A stretch of 64,000 nucleotides of DNA from Omphiscola glabra. Lineage: Eukaryota; Mollusca; Gastropoda; Lymnaeidae. Shown piece after piece: positions 9,946 to 20,000 of this stretch; position 1 is the first letter of the stretch, and the number at the start of each line of letters is the position of its first letter. The stretch lies in the NCBI GenBank assembly GCA_964017045.1, contig OZ024797.1:15085562-15149561 (forward strand). Direction: 5' to 3'. A program made the position numbers and the translations under genes. The notes under the pieces were generated by a model that worked only from the letters and a program-made list of their open reading frames with translations, had not been told where the DNA came from and searched no databases.

Positions 9946-11550
9946 AGTTCATAGAGATGGAGTAAGAAACAGTTCATAGAGATAGAGTAAGAAAAAGTTC
10001 ATAGAGATGGAGTAAGAAACAGTTCATAGAGATGGAATAAGAAACAGTTCATAGAGATGGAGTAAGAAACAGTTTATAGAGATGGAATAAGAAACAGTTC
10101 ATAGAGATGGAATAAGAAACAGTTTATAGAGATGGAATAAGAAACAGTTCATAGAGATGGAGTAAGAAACAGTTCATAGAGATGGAATAAGAAACAGTTC
10201 ATAGAGATGGAGTAAGAAACAGTTTATAGAGATGGAATAAGAAACAGTTCATAGAGATGGAATAAGAAACAGTTCATAGAGATGGAATAAGAAACAGTTC
10301 ATAGAGATGGAATAAGAAACAGTTCATAGAGATGGAATAAGAAACAGTTCATAGAGATGGAGTAAGAAACAGTTCATAGAGATGGAGTAAGAAACAGTTC
10401 ATAGAGATGGAGTAAGAAACAGTTCATAGAGATGGAGTAAGAAACAGTTCATAGAGATGGAGTAAGAAACAGTTCATAGTGATGGAGTAAGAAAAAGTTC
10501 ATAGAGATGGAGTAAGAAACAGTTTATAGAGATGGAATAAGAAACAGTTCATAGAGATGGAGTAAGAAACAGTTCATAGAGATGGAGTAAGAAACAGTTC
10601 ATAGAGATGGAGTAAGAAACAGTTCATAGAGATGGAGTAAGAAAAAGTTCATAGAGATGGAGTAAGAAACAGTTCATAGAGATGGAGTAAGAAACAGTTC
10701 ATAGAGATGGAGTAAGAAACAGTTCATAGAGATGGAGTAAGAAACAGTTCATAGAGATGGAGTAAGAAACAGTTCATAGAGATGGAGTAAGAAACAGTTC
10801 ATAGAGATGGAATAAGAAACAGTTCATAGAGATGGAGTAAGAAAAAGTTCATAGAGATGGAGTAAGAAACAGTTCATAGAGATGGAGTAAGAAACAGTTC
10901 ATAGAGATGGAGTAAGAAACAGTTCATAGAGATGGAGTAAGAAACAGTTCATAGAGATGGAGTAAGAAACAGTTCATAGAGATGGAATAAGAAACAGTTC
11001 ATAGAGATGGAGTAAGAAACAGTTCATAGAGATGGAGTAAGAAAAAGTTCATAGAGATGGAGTAAGAAACAGTTTATAGAGATGGAATAAGAAACAGTTC
11101 ATAGAGATGGAGTAAGAAACAGTTCATAGAGATGGAGTTAGAAACAGTTCATAGAGATGGAGTAAGAAACAGTTCATAGAGATGGAGTAAGAAACAGTTC
11201 ATAGAGATGGAGTAAGAAACAGTTCATAGAAATGGAGTAAGAAACAGTTTATAGAGATGGAATAAGAAACAGTTCATAGAGATGGAGTAAGAAACAGTTC
11301 ATAGAGATGGAGTAAGAAACAGTTCATAGAGATGGAGTAAGAAACAGTTCATAGAGATGGAGTAAGAAACAGTTCATAGAGAGGGAGTAAGAAACAGTTC
11401 ATAGAGATGGAGTAAGAAACAGTTCATAGAGATGGAGTTAGAAACATTTTATAGGAAGGGGGAGCGTGATGAATAGTTTATAGAGAGGGAGTAAGAAAGA
11501 GTTTATAGAGAGGGAGTAATATAGAGTTTATAGAGAGGGAATAAGTAAGA
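9946..11550. repeat. 25-bp minisatellite, about 64 copies
   Basis: Unit AGTTCATAGAGATGGAGTAA plus GAAAC. Main variants are AATAAG for AGTAAG, TTTATAG for TTCATAG, and GAAAAAG for GAAACAG. The GAAAAAG variant lies at 9991, 10491, 10641, 10841 and 11041. The last spacings of 200 bp suggest an eight-unit higher-order block. The right edge (11445-11550) is decayed (GAGAGGGAGTAAG). The period is not a multiple of three and no frame is open. Confidence 0.97.
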
Positions 11551-11596
11551 AATGATTGATGAAGAGAATTGGGTGTACTGATCACATCGATTGAAC

Positions 11597-11715
11597 CCTT
11601 GCACTACGACAAGGCGATGGCCCTTGTATCACGACAACTCGATGGCCCTTGCACTACGACAAGGCGATGGCCCTTGCACTACGTCAAGATGAGATAACTT
11701 GCATTAAGACAAGGT
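11597..11715. repeat. 25-bp minisatellite, 4-5 copies
   Basis: Unit CCCTTGCACTACGACAAGGC plus GATGG. Unrelated in sequence to the preceding array although of equal period. Confidence 0.85.
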
Positions 11716-11807
11716 AAACAGTAACACATGTTCTAATTATTATATAAAAATTAATTAGGCAATTAAATTTTCAACAAAAAGTCGTTTTTAATGACAACTG
11801 ATAACAT

Positions 11808-12172
11808 AATGTATGGTCTCCCCATTAACATAATGTATGGTCTCCCCTATAACATAATGTATGGTCTCCCCTATAACATAATGAAAGGTCTCACTTATAA
11901 CATAATGGGTGGTATAACATATAAGTAATAGAGGGTCTCACTTACAACATAATGAAGAGTGTCCCTTATAACATGGTGGGTGCTCTCCCCTGTAACATAA
12001 TGGATTGTCTCCCCTATAACATAATGGATGGTCTATAATATGATGGATAGTCTCCCCTATAATATAATGGATGGTGTCTCCTATAACATAATGGATGGTC
12101 TCACTATAATATAATGGATGGTATCCCCTTTAATATAATGGATGGTCTCCCCTATAATATAATGGATGCTCT
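11808..12172. repeat. 24-bp minisatellite, about 15 copies
   Basis: Unit CATAATGTATGGTCTCCCCT plus ATAA, with variable spacing and growing divergence to the left-centre (11880-11960). Confidence 0.93.
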
Positions 12173-12763
12173 CAACAGCCAAATTACCTCCTTGAAGACA
12201 CATGAATGAACGACACTTTCTGGCCCTTTTTTTGGAAATAATTATACACCTCAAAATTACTTCATTATTAAGGTTTGCTAAATTAGCGCCCAATATGCCC
12301 TTGGAGATGACTATATATCTTTGGCAACAGCGGGCCCATAAGGCATTATGGCTAGATAAACGACAGGCGCTGTTGCCACGCTAGTAACATAGTCATTCCC
12401 CAATGATGGGATAGCTGAACATAATGGCATTACCGAATCACAGTGGCAAACACGTATGAACATATATCGTGGTAATAAATGAATTTCTACGGTTTTAATT
12501 TAAAACTTTGCCAGCGGTCATTCGCTTGATGTTTTAACATTTAAAGAGTGAAAAAAAAATCAACAATTTTGTCCCAAGTACATAATAATATCTTATTACG
12601 CAGCTAACTTCTCAACTTCTAACATATATGAATCCCGGAAAAAATAAATACTTTAAGGTTGTTTAAAATCATAGAAATCTTTGCAGGTACTCAATCATCA
12701 CGAAGTTGATTAATGACGAGTTGTGCAGATGATTGGTTGTATTGCAATTCACGGACTTATTCT
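12173..12763. other. Unique AT-rich sequence around the inverted repeat
   Basis: Apart from the inverted repeat at 12290-12415 nothing is supported. The open frame at 12202-12384 crosses the palindrome and is probably chance. Confidence 0.4.
12290..12415. other. Imperfect long inverted repeat
   Basis: TGGCAACAGCG (about 12320) pairs perfectly with CGCTGTTGCCA (about 12368). Pairing continues outward imperfectly (ATGACTAT/ATAGTCAT, TTGG/CCAA). A small inner hairpin CCATAA-GGCA-TTATGG sits in the loop. It could be a small foldback element. No transposase seen. Confidence 0.6.
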
Positions 12764-12985
12764 TCTTCTTCTTCTTCTATGCTTTCAGGGCCCACGATCA
12801 ATGCATTGATCATTATGGCTCCTATGGTTCAGAGGAGTTCGCGATGTTAATGTGCGTAGTTTTTTAAGGGGATAATTCACTGGTTGCAAGACAGAAGACA
12901 AGAGCCGCAAATGTGTCAGGTGTAGTCGCCGCAACTGTTGTTTTTGGAAGATTGTTCCATTCATTGAGAACACCAATGATAATTA
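12764..12985 (-). mobile_element. LINE 3' end with (GAA)n tail
   Basis: On the minus strand an RT-tail-like coding remnant (12864-12985) is followed by about 80 bp of 3' text and then repeated GAAGAAGAAG (12764-12779), a simple-repeat tail of the kind many non-LTR retrotransposons carry. The words TCGTGGGCCCT and AACATAGAA near the tail recur at about 26215-26240, so the family is interspersed. The 5' part is missing. Confidence 0.6.
12864..12985 (-). pseudogene. LINE reverse-transcriptase ORF, C-terminal remnant
   Basis: The minus frame reads GVLNEWNNLPKTTVAATTPD, then F and an Ala/Leu-rich end, and stops at 12864-12866. The V-x-x-WN-x-LP pattern close to the stop is the usual signature just before the C-terminus of non-LTR retrotransposon ORF2 proteins. 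Upstream the frame runs into AT-rich text (IIII) and cannot be followed. Truncated and surely inactive. Confidence 0.6.
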
Positions 12986-13089
12986 TTTTAAAAAATTGGT
13001 ATTTTGAAAGGAGAACACAATGGTAAAAACGAAATAAAAACGTTTGTTGAATAATATGAATATATTAAAGTAAGTTATTCTCCATGACC

Positions 13090-13310
13090 TCCTGGGTTCT
13101 TTACAAGCCATTCTCTCCCTGTCTTGCTCGTCTCTCCTCTTCGTGCATTGCTCGTCCCTCCCACCTCTTCCTCCCACATCTTCCTCTCTTTATCTTCTCC
13201 CTCCCTTCCTACTGTCTCCATCCCTTCTCTCACTCTGTCCTCTTCCTTCCACCCTTCCTCTCCTCCACCTCTCCATTCCTTCCTCTCCCCACACCGTGAT
13301 TTGGCCTCTT
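13090..13310. repeat. Polypyrimidine (CT-rich) tract
   Basis: Mostly CTTCCTCCC-type text without a fixed period. The three overlapping plus frames here are composition artefacts. Confidence 0.75.
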
Positions 13311-13324
13311 TTCATTTGTACTAT

Positions 13325-13555
13325 CCCAGTTGTCACAAGAGTCCATTTAACTGTCTCATTTTGACTATCCCAGCAGTCATGAGACTCCCTTTGACTGTCC
13401 CAGTAGTCACAAGGCTCCCTTTGATTATCCCAGCAATCATATGACTCTTTTGATTATCCCAGTATTCACATGACTCCCTTTGATTATCCCAGTATTCAAA
13501 AGACTTCCTTTAATTATCCCATTATTCAAAAGATTCCCTTTGATTATCCCAGCAA
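13325..13555. repeat. 30-bp minisatellite, about 8 copies
   Basis: Unit CCCTTTGATTATCCCAGTAT plus TCACATGACT. The first copies are GC-richer and the last are drifted (AAAAG). Confidence 0.88.
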
Positions 13556-13984
13556 TAAGAAATATGACACTGTCTAAAAATCTGTCTCTTACACGTCGTT
13601 TTATGCTTCCTTACATTACCATTATTTATAAAAAAAAAACATAAGTAGATCTTCATGTAAGTAAAAACGACTTCTACATAAACAAGAGATGGAGGGAGGG
13701 AGAGAAGGAGGAGTCTACTTGAAATATCCTTGTATGAGATCAGGTTAGGGCCAACCAATAACATCCTATTTATGTCATTGTATTATCTCCCTTAATTCCC
13801 AGCATACAACAGAGTTATACGCCCCGCGAAATCTACACTTTTTCGTTCTTTAAATTGTTTTAAATCTCCGTCAACAAATCCTATCCTTATCCTTATCCCA
13901 ATTCTACAGAATCAAAAAACGCGACAAACCATTTTAAAGACAAGGAGGAGGAAAAACAACAACTTGAGGAGAACGCAATAAAAG
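13556..13984. other. Unique AT-rich sequence
   Basis: An open minus frame (13522-13764) has no domain and overlaps the array edge. Nothing else supported. Confidence 0.4.
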
Positions 13985-14540
13985 CCAGAGTATAAGACCA
14001 TGACCTTGCCAGAGTATAAGGGCCATGGCCTTGCCAGAGTACAAGGGCAAGGCCATGACCTTATACTCTGGCAAGGCCATGACCCTTATACTCTGGCAAG
14101 GCCATGGCCCTTGTACTCTGCCAGGGCCATTGCCCTTGTACTCTGGCAAGGCCATGGCCCTTGTACTCTGGCAAGACCATGGCCCTTATACTGTGGCAAG
14201 GCCATGGCCCTTATACTCTGGCAAGGCCATGGCCATTGTACTCTGACAAGGCCATGGCCCTTATACTGTGGCAAGGCCATGGCCCTTATACTCTGGCAAG
14301 GCCATGACCCTTATACTCTATCAAGGCCATGGCCCTTGTACTCTGGCAAGGCCATGGTCTTATACTCTGGCAAGGCCATGACCCTTATAATCTGGCAAGG
14401 CCATGGTCTTATAATCTGGCAAGGCCATGGTCTTATACTATGGCAAGGCCATGACCCTTATACTCTGGCAAGGCCATGACCCTTATACTCTGGCAAGGCC
14501 ATGACCCTTATACTCTTGCAAGGCCATGACCCTTATACTC
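13985..14540. repeat. 24-25-bp minisatellite with an internal orientation switch
   Basis: Unit GGCCATGGCCCTTATACTCT plus GGCAA. The first copies, 13985-14050, are in reverse orientation (TTGCCAGAGTATAAGGGCC). At about 14050 the array flips and runs forward to 14540. The two arms form an inverted repeat of about 65 bp with almost no spacer. The unit holds the palindrome GGCCATGGCC. All open frames across it, on both strands, are artefacts. Confidence 0.93.
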
Positions 14541-14959
14541 TTTTTTAGACTTTCTATCAGCAAATTGACACAATGAATGGAGTGAGAAAAGCACGGCTGC
14601 TTGGAGACGGAGTCGACCCTTGAAACTGGAGTCGAGTTTTCTAGAAGGCTTCGAACTGCACGAGTTATAGTTCTTGGAGCCTTCGTAACACCCCATGATC
14701 CTGAGTTGAGGTGCTGATGTAATTTTTTTTTTCTACTCCGCAACCTTGGCTAAAAATAACACAACCATTGTATGCTAATCTGAACGACGACAATGCGGCG
14801 TTGCCCTCTCCCCCATTTCCATAACACCCCACCCCGGGTTGTCAGTGGGACATCAAATGCTGCAACAGCCCGCGACCTAGATCGAGAATGATCAAATAAA
14901 GATCGAAGAAAAAAACCGAGTGGATTAGTTATAAAAATGTGTTCCTTTGTTGATTTTAG
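14541..14959. other. Unique sequence
   Basis: No repeat seen. A long minus frame (14750-15217) crosses this stretch and the G-rich repeat at 15121. It has no domain and I rate it chance. The end (TGTTGATTTTAG) could serve as a splice acceptor for the next candidate. Confidence 0.35.
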
Positions 14960-15001
14960 CACAGGACAACACACGGCCAACAATGGCGTCTCCAAACAAA
15001 A
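14960..15001 (+). CDS. Candidate start-codon exon, very short
   Basis: An acceptor-like TTGATTTTAG is followed by CACAGGACAACACACGG and then CAACAATGGCGTCTCC, an ATG in good animal context at 14983. The frame MASPNK meets a strong donor, AAAA/GTAAGG, at 15002. It would be an exon with 5' UTR and six codons. No downstream partner was found, so this rests on splice-site look only. Confidence 0.2.
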
Positions 15002-15120
15002 GTAAGGTTCATGGCTATGTGTAAGTTTCAACAGGCACCCTTCCACACCCTCCCCCCGGCCCAACTGTTTTTCCACCCATTTTCCTCTTAACTTTACGTT
15101 GATATGTGAAGAAATATGTG

Positions 15121-15207
15121 ACATCGGGGGGGGGGGGTATGTGGGGGTGGGGGTATGTGAGGGAGGGGGTATTTGAGAGAGGGGGTATGTGAGGGAGGGG
15201 GTGGTAA
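15121..15207. repeat. 16-bp G-rich minisatellite
   Basis: After a run of 13 G, units of GGGGGTATGTGAGGGA repeat about four times. Many G runs on one strand make quadruplex formation likely. Confidence 0.85.
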
Positions 15208-15339
15208 ATAATTTCAATTTTATGATAAGATTAAATGAACATGGAATACTTCGATTTTTTTCCAGGCCAGCTAGATTTTATGACGCCCGAGGTGGTCCTT
15301 GACATTGCCGCCCCTCTTTCGCAAAAAGCACAATGCATA

Positions 15340-15520
15340 CAGAATACATATAATGATGAACCGAATAAATGTAAACATATAGAAATGTATATATATAAAG
15401 ATATGCCATAGAAACTTATGCATATACAGATGAGACGTTGAAATTTGTAAATATAAAGATGGGCCATAGAAACGTGAACATATAAAGAGGAAGCATAGAA
15501 ATGTATATATATATATATAC
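15340..15520. repeat. Degenerate AT-rich repeat, about 45-50 bp
   Basis: Words ATATAAAGATGGGCCATAGA and AAATGTATATATAT recur three to four times. A (TA)n tract closes it. Confidence 0.55.
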
Positions 15521-16683
15521 TGCAGTTCTAATGTATTTCTTGTCAGAACAGAAAATGAAAAAAAAATTTAAAACGCCCAATTGAAAAAAAAGGTGTTTTG
15601 GGGGGGGGGGGATCGGTGCGCTCTTGTGCAGTCTAGTTTAAAATGACCTTCATATAATATGTGGGTCAATGTCAAAGTAGCCCCCGAATCCTATTACCTT
15701 TAACTAAAACTATAAGTAGATTTATAAAAAAATACAGTCACCACTCGTGGTAAAGGACACTGAATCGATAGATATTTGAATTGAGCCTACAACTAGACCA
15801 CAATGGCGCCGTAATAATAATTGTTGTATTTTTGTTGTTGTTGTTGTTGTTGTCCGAATGCTCAAGTGTACGAAGGCCGAATGACAAGCTGTTCCATCAA
15901 ATTATTGAATGTATTAAACTAGCTAATTATTACCCTGCGTTTCGCGGTTTATTCTATGACATGTTACATGACACCGCTGTTGTTGTCCTCTGACAAAATG
16001 GCCGTCTAGTATTGAAGCCACCTGTCATTTCGTGGACCAGAACGAATGACATGTTAATTTCTAGTGCACCGGTTATACATTTTTTTTTTTTACGCCTCTG
16101 TCGGTGGTTGTCATTTATTTTAAAAAATCTCACAAAATAATACATATAAATGTATAAAAGTAAAATATCTCCGGATGAGCCAATGTGTTTGTGCGCAATG
16201 AATTCCGGTATCATCCTGAAAAATACTTGCGTTGATTTTGTCAAGGACCCTGTCCTAATTTTTTTGGCCAGCTATTGTTCGAGTCATATATATGAAGTTG
16301 TGAAGGGAATGTTGACAATTAAAATTGAATATGACCGATGATGATATTAATAGAACAACTAGCAGTAGCCCGCAATGTGTGAACTTCCAATCTACCAAAG
16401 TTCGTTACTTTGATGCATTCGAGTAACGCACTTTATAAGTACCCCCAACTAGTGCACCCCCACCCTCCGGCTCGCAACCACCCCCCCCCCTTTTTTCACA
16501 TCCGTGAATTATATTAATATTCTACTGTCCCACCCCCCCTCTTTTATAAAGCAGATTCATAATACCATATTTAAGATGAGACTATTTCAGAAAAAGAAAA
16601 GAAAATATTATGCGCTTGTTTTAATTTTTAAGAATCTTAATTAGCGCAATTATCGGAAATTTTATTCAATCGAATCAGCGGAT
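15521..16683. other. Unique AT-rich sequence
   Basis: Holds a G run (15600-15611), a (TTG)n microsatellite (15833-15853) and C runs near 16480. The open stretch at 15781-15993 looks like a signal peptide because the microsatellite encodes Leu, and it has no ATG start. 16410-16450 ends with CGCACTTTATAAGTAC, similar to CGCTTTATAAGTAC near 25960, so a shared retroelement 3' end is likely there. Confidence 0.4.
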
Positions 16684-16818
16684 TGTTGGAAAAAAAAGTC
16701 ACAGGAAAAAAGTCACAGGATAAAAAGTCATAAGAAAAAAAAGTCACAGGAAAAAAGTCACAAAATATGTTTCATCTTAACTCCTAATTTTCAGTGTTTA
16801 TTATTGGTAGTTTTCAAT

Positions 16819-16856
16819 AGCGTGGTACCCCAGCCTAGGGCTGGGCCCACCACGCT
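16819..16856 (-). other. 3'-terminal hairpin of the LINE
   Basis: AGCGTGGT and ACCACGCT close a near-perfect palindrome with inner arms CCCCAGCC / GGGCTGGG. On the LINE sense strand it lies about 150 bases after the stop codon, close to the end of the element. Such 3' stem-loops can be the reverse-transcriptase recognition site in stringent LINEs (inference). Confidence 0.7.
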
Positions 16857-17008
16857 GTACATACAATTTAACAAACATAATCATGAACTTAAAAATTAAC
16901 TTACATTATTTATAAAACCAAACAAAACAAATGTGTATTCGCCCAACCATTCCATGTCAATTTACATGGACGGCACTCAGCAACATCGTTTAACGGTCAG
17001 AGGGGGAA

Positions 17009-17418
17009 TCAATCGGGATAGTAGAGTTCAAAGAGATGTGTTTTGAGTGCAGTTTTGAAGGCTGTGATGGTTAATATATTTCTGATGTGTAGTGGAAGAG
17101 AATTCCATTGTTTGGGGGCACAGTAAGAGAAAGATCGTTCACCGTATGTTTTTGTGCGAGTCTTGGGGACAGAAAGAATACGCCCGTCTGCGGAGGAGCG
17201 AAGCTGTCGAAGGGGTGAACAGACAGAGAGAAGTTCGGTTAGATAGGAAGGGCAGGAATTCGAGAAAAAGTTGTGTCAGAGAACAGAAAGTTTACAGTCA
17301 ATCCCTGCTTGTACAGGGAACTAATGAAGTGAATGAAGAAGTGGTGTGACGTGATAACGTTTTTTTTTTGCCTTTAAAACTAGCCTAGCAGATGAGTTTT
17401 GAGCATTTTGTAGTTTTT
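17009..17418 (-). pseudogene. LINE reverse-transcriptase ORF, C-terminal remnant with two stops
   Basis: One minus frame can be read for about 135 codons: LEKLQNAQNSSARLVL, then KKKRYHVTPLLHSLH, a stop where Trp is expected (TAG), FPVQAGIDCKLSVL, a stop where Cys is expected (TGA), then HNFFSNSCPSYLTELL, ERSFSYCAPKQWNSLP and FKTALKTHLF, ending PD-stop at 17009-17011. This order (LQxxQNxxARLVL, HVTPLLxxLHWLPV, ERSFxxxAPKxWNSLP) is the standard C-terminal part of L2/CR1/Jockey-type ORF2 proteins. A dead copy. Confidence 0.85.
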
Positions 17419-17698
17419 CTAAGAATTCCTGTGACTTATTTTCCCAGCTAAATTTGTGACTTATTTTCCTAGCAAAATTTGTGACTTTTTTTTACGTGAC
17501 TTTTTTTCCTGTGACTTTTTTCCCGCTCAGCTACACCTTGTTGCATTGGTGACATTGTTACATAGATAATTATGTATTTTGATATTTAATTACCTGCTCG
17601 ATAACAAAGAAATTGACATTTAGCCTTTAGCAATGCGTCGACAATAATGAGAGTATTTTTAACGCTAGATCTGTGCAGAGTTGAGTCCTCAGCCAAAA

Positions 17699-17797
17699 CG
17701 GTGGGCGGAAAAAAAGTCACAGGGAAAAAAGTCACGGAAAAAGTGACAAGTTTTGCTAGGAAAAAAATGTCACAGGGAAAAAAGTCACAGGAAAAAT
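17699..17797. repeat. AGTCACAGG minisatellite fragment
   Basis: Starts GGGCGGAAAAAAAGTCACAG and continues for about six units in the same orientation as the left ends of the foldback-like loci, including the variant GTTTTGCTAGGAAAA that recurs inverted in the other arrays. No opposite-oriented partner lies close by: a solo end. Confidence 0.75.
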
Positions 17798-17843
17798 GTC
17801 TAAAACAGCCTGGGTGACCCACATCCCACCGTTTAACCAAAAA

Positions 17844-18085
17844 AGTAATTAGGGGACCCTTTACACTATGAATTCACTAACAATTAGGTAGGGGACCCTG
17901 TACAGTATGACTACAGCCACAATGTAGGTAGGGGGTCATATACACTATGAATAGACCCACGAAGCTTATAGAAGGACCATTACACTAAGAATGCACCCAA
18001 AAAGAATTTAAAGTATGTAGTCCCGGACACTATAACTACATCTACAAAGTAGTTAAGGGGCCTTTTAAACTTTGACTACAAAGTT
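17844..18085. repeat. Degenerate repeat of about 45-50 bp, 5 copies
   Basis: Recurring words TAGGGGACCCTTTACACTAT and GACTACA with strong drift. Confidence 0.65.
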
Positions 18086-18750
18086 TCAATACAAATGTTT
18101 CATTTGGATTTTTACATTTGGAAAGCACTACTAAGAGCTAGCCATGTGGTTGTAGAAATTACTCCGTTGTTTGACGCTAAAATCCCACCACCCCTTCCCC
18201 CTCAAATTGAGCCTGCCACAACCCCCCCCCCCCCCCCCAATCGCTGATCCTAAGAAGATCCCTGCAGTCAGTTTGAGAAACACTCTTTCATTTCCACAGC
18301 TGTCAGTGAGGGACCTCACCGTCAGTCATGCTGGCCTTGGAATGGGAAACTCAATATATCCCCGAACTCCGCTCCGTAATAAATTCTGGCAAACATAACA
18401 GACAGATTCCTTAATTGTGGCCTTAATCTGTGCAATGCGATGTGCTGTTAGAACCGGAAGTCCGACCGATCCCACAAACGTCTGCTGTACACATGAAACC
18501 ATGTCGCACCGGAAACAACGTGGCGCTTTCAACGTCTTTAAAATCTTAGACCGGAAACGGAGTACATTTAAGTAGGTTAGTAAAACAATGATAACTTCAT
18601 TCATTATCAGACCGCTTAAACGCTTTTGATAGCAACAGTTTAGCGGGGAAAACAGAGATAAGTTGAAGGAGAGAGAGAGAGAGAGAGAGTTGGGGTGCAA
18701 GGAAAGATAAGAATTAATTAGAACATATCAAGAGCTATATGTTTTGCCCC
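18086..18750. other. Unique sequence with poly-C and (GA)n
   Basis: A run of 17 C (18222-18238) and a GA microsatellite (18671-18689). The text CAGTTTGAGAAACACT near 18268 resembles the right end of a hAT-type element but has no paired left end. The minus open frame 18326-18700 has no recognisable domain. Confidence 0.4.
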
Positions 18751-18913
18751 ATGCCGTTTATAAACACCGACTAACTCAAATGTCATGCCGTTTATAACCA
18801 CTGACTCAAATGTCATGCCGTTTATAACCAGTGAGTCAAATGTCATGCCGTTAAAAAACACTGACTTAAATGTCATGCCGTTTATAACCATTGACTTAAA
18901 TGTCATGCAGTTT
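18751..18913. repeat. 30-bp minisatellite, about 5-6 copies
   Basis: Unit TGCCGTTTATAACCACTGAC plus TCAAATGTCA. The ten-codon period keeps a minus frame open. Confidence 0.93.
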
Positions 18914-19004
18914 ATTTCAGTAATATATAATATCTGAAAACATTTCAAAACAACTTTGTTTCAGAAATACAATTGTTAGTCGATAGTTAGAAGTAATCGG
19001 GAAC

Positions 19005-19023
19005 GGGGGGGGGGGGGGGGGGG
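19005..19023. repeat. Poly-G run (19 G)
   Basis: One of about ten G or C runs of 12-19 bases in the window. It lies at the 3' edge of the Penelope-like fragment. Confidence 0.95.
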
Positions 19024-19043
19024 TTATTGACGATAAACTATTT

Positions 19044-19405
19044 TTATGATATAACCGAAAACTCCCACGGCAAATGTTTTCAAACTTTATTAGCATGTGG
19101 TGTCTTACTGTGCAGTACATTTCGTACAGTCAACATGGACAGTTCATCGGCGACAGCTGATTGGTGTAAATTTGTATTTCCTACAATCATTCCAGTAACG
19201 GCAATCTCTAAAATTCCCTTATGGTTAATAGTATTGAAATGTTTGGAAACTGGAGAAAGGGCTTGTTTATTGATGTTATAAAGGTGTTCTCTAAAACGGT
19301 CTCCGAGGCGACGACCTGTCTCCTCTACGTATGATTGACTGCACTTTTGAGAACGATATTAGTGATCTTTTAAAGACGTTGGCAGTTCAAACCACGTAGG
19401 GTTGT
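19044..19405 (-). pseudogene. Penelope-like retroelement, GIY-YIG endonuclease remnant
   Basis: On the minus strand TLRGLNCQRL (about 19370-19400) leads, after a frameshift and stop, into YVEETGRRLGDRFREH, then NINKQALSPVSKHFN and a tail that passes one in-frame TGA (19080-19082) to KHLPWEFSVIS-stop at 19044. The order fits the C-terminal GIY-YIG endonuclease of Penelope-like elements, where GETGRxLxxRFxEH and SPVxxHF are usual; here the expected Gly is Glu. The reverse transcriptase part is missing and the upstream end meets a run of A on the sense strand. A dead fragment. Confidence 0.8.
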
Positions 19406-19809
19406 TTTTTTTTTTTTTTGATCGCCTCTCAGAATACGGACGGTCAACTATATGTTTATACCGTACGTCTTTACATAAGATCTTTAATAAACGATTAAAC
19501 TTAGCCCATCATTAAATGTTCATACACGATTCAAACCTGCGATTTGATCAATACCGGTTCGATACATTCAGTTCACAAAGCCACCTTTGATGCACTGCCA
19601 GGGAGAGGCCTAGATTCTAAACTAAATATTATATACGCTCAGCTCTTTGTTAACTCATACCACTCGCCTAGTTGATAATAATAATAATAATAATAATAAC
19701 AAAGATCATTTAAAAAATCACGCTTCATCCCCAAAGGCTCGAATGTGGCGAGGCGATATTTAGGGTATGATAAGCCCACTGTAACATGCGACATAATAGG
19801 CGAGATAAC
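19406..19809. other. Unique sequence with (AAT)n
   Basis: Includes a 15-base T run (19407-19421) and an AAT microsatellite at 19674-19700. No gene seen. 19420-19500 may be further decayed Penelope-like text. Confidence 0.4.
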
Positions 19810-19965
19810 CAGACATATTTAACCAGATACCAGACATATTTAACCAGATACAGGACATATTTAACCAGATAGCAGACATATTTAACCAGATACAGGACAT
19901 ATTTAACCAGATAGCAGACATATTTAAAGAGTATCAGACATATTTATCCGGATACCAGACGCAAC
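19810..19965. repeat. 21-bp minisatellite, 7 copies
   Basis: Unit CCAGACATATTTAACCAGAT plus A, alternating first bases CC, CAG, GC. A run of 17 C follows at 19984-20000. Confidence 0.93.
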
Positions 19966-20000
19966 CTGTAATACCAGCTTGCACCCCCCCCCCCCCCCCC

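Larger units (their letters stand above)
16800..17418 (-). mobile_element. LINE 3' end with terminal hairpin
   Basis: Minus-strand LINE remnant: RT C-terminal frame (17009-17418), then a 3' UTR of about 200 bp ending in a GC-rich hairpin at 16819-16856 (AGCGTGGT...ACCACGCT, 38 bp) and AATAATAA-like text. 5'-truncated where it meets the minisatellite. Confidence 0.7.
16684..17527. mobile_element. Foldback-like element with minisatellite ends, locus 1
   Basis: The left end is repeated AGTCACAGGAAAAA (16690-16765), starting after GGATTGTTGG. The right end (17419-17527) is the inverse, repeated CCTGTGACTTTTTT, ending CCCGCTCAGC. Just inside the left end lies CAAAATATGTTTCATCTTAA, which recurs just inside the left end of the second locus (about 32965). 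The interior carries a reverse-oriented LINE 3' fragment (16800-17418), probably an insertion or capture. No transposase is visible. The Foldback comparison rests on layout only. Confidence 0.55.

Noticed and set aside
7568..11550. CRISPR array (regular short repeats over 4 kb)
   Set aside because: The units are contiguous and nearly identical with no unique spacers. This is a minisatellite in eukaryotic DNA.
14750..15217. 155-codon minus frame
   Set aside because: Part lies in the 16-bp G-rich repeat (Pro/Ser/His-rich); the remainder shows no domain and no splice sites.
15781..15993. Small protein with an apparent signal peptide (VVFLLLLLLLSECSS)
   Set aside because: The Leu run is a (TTG)n microsatellite, and the apparent start is TTG, not ATG.
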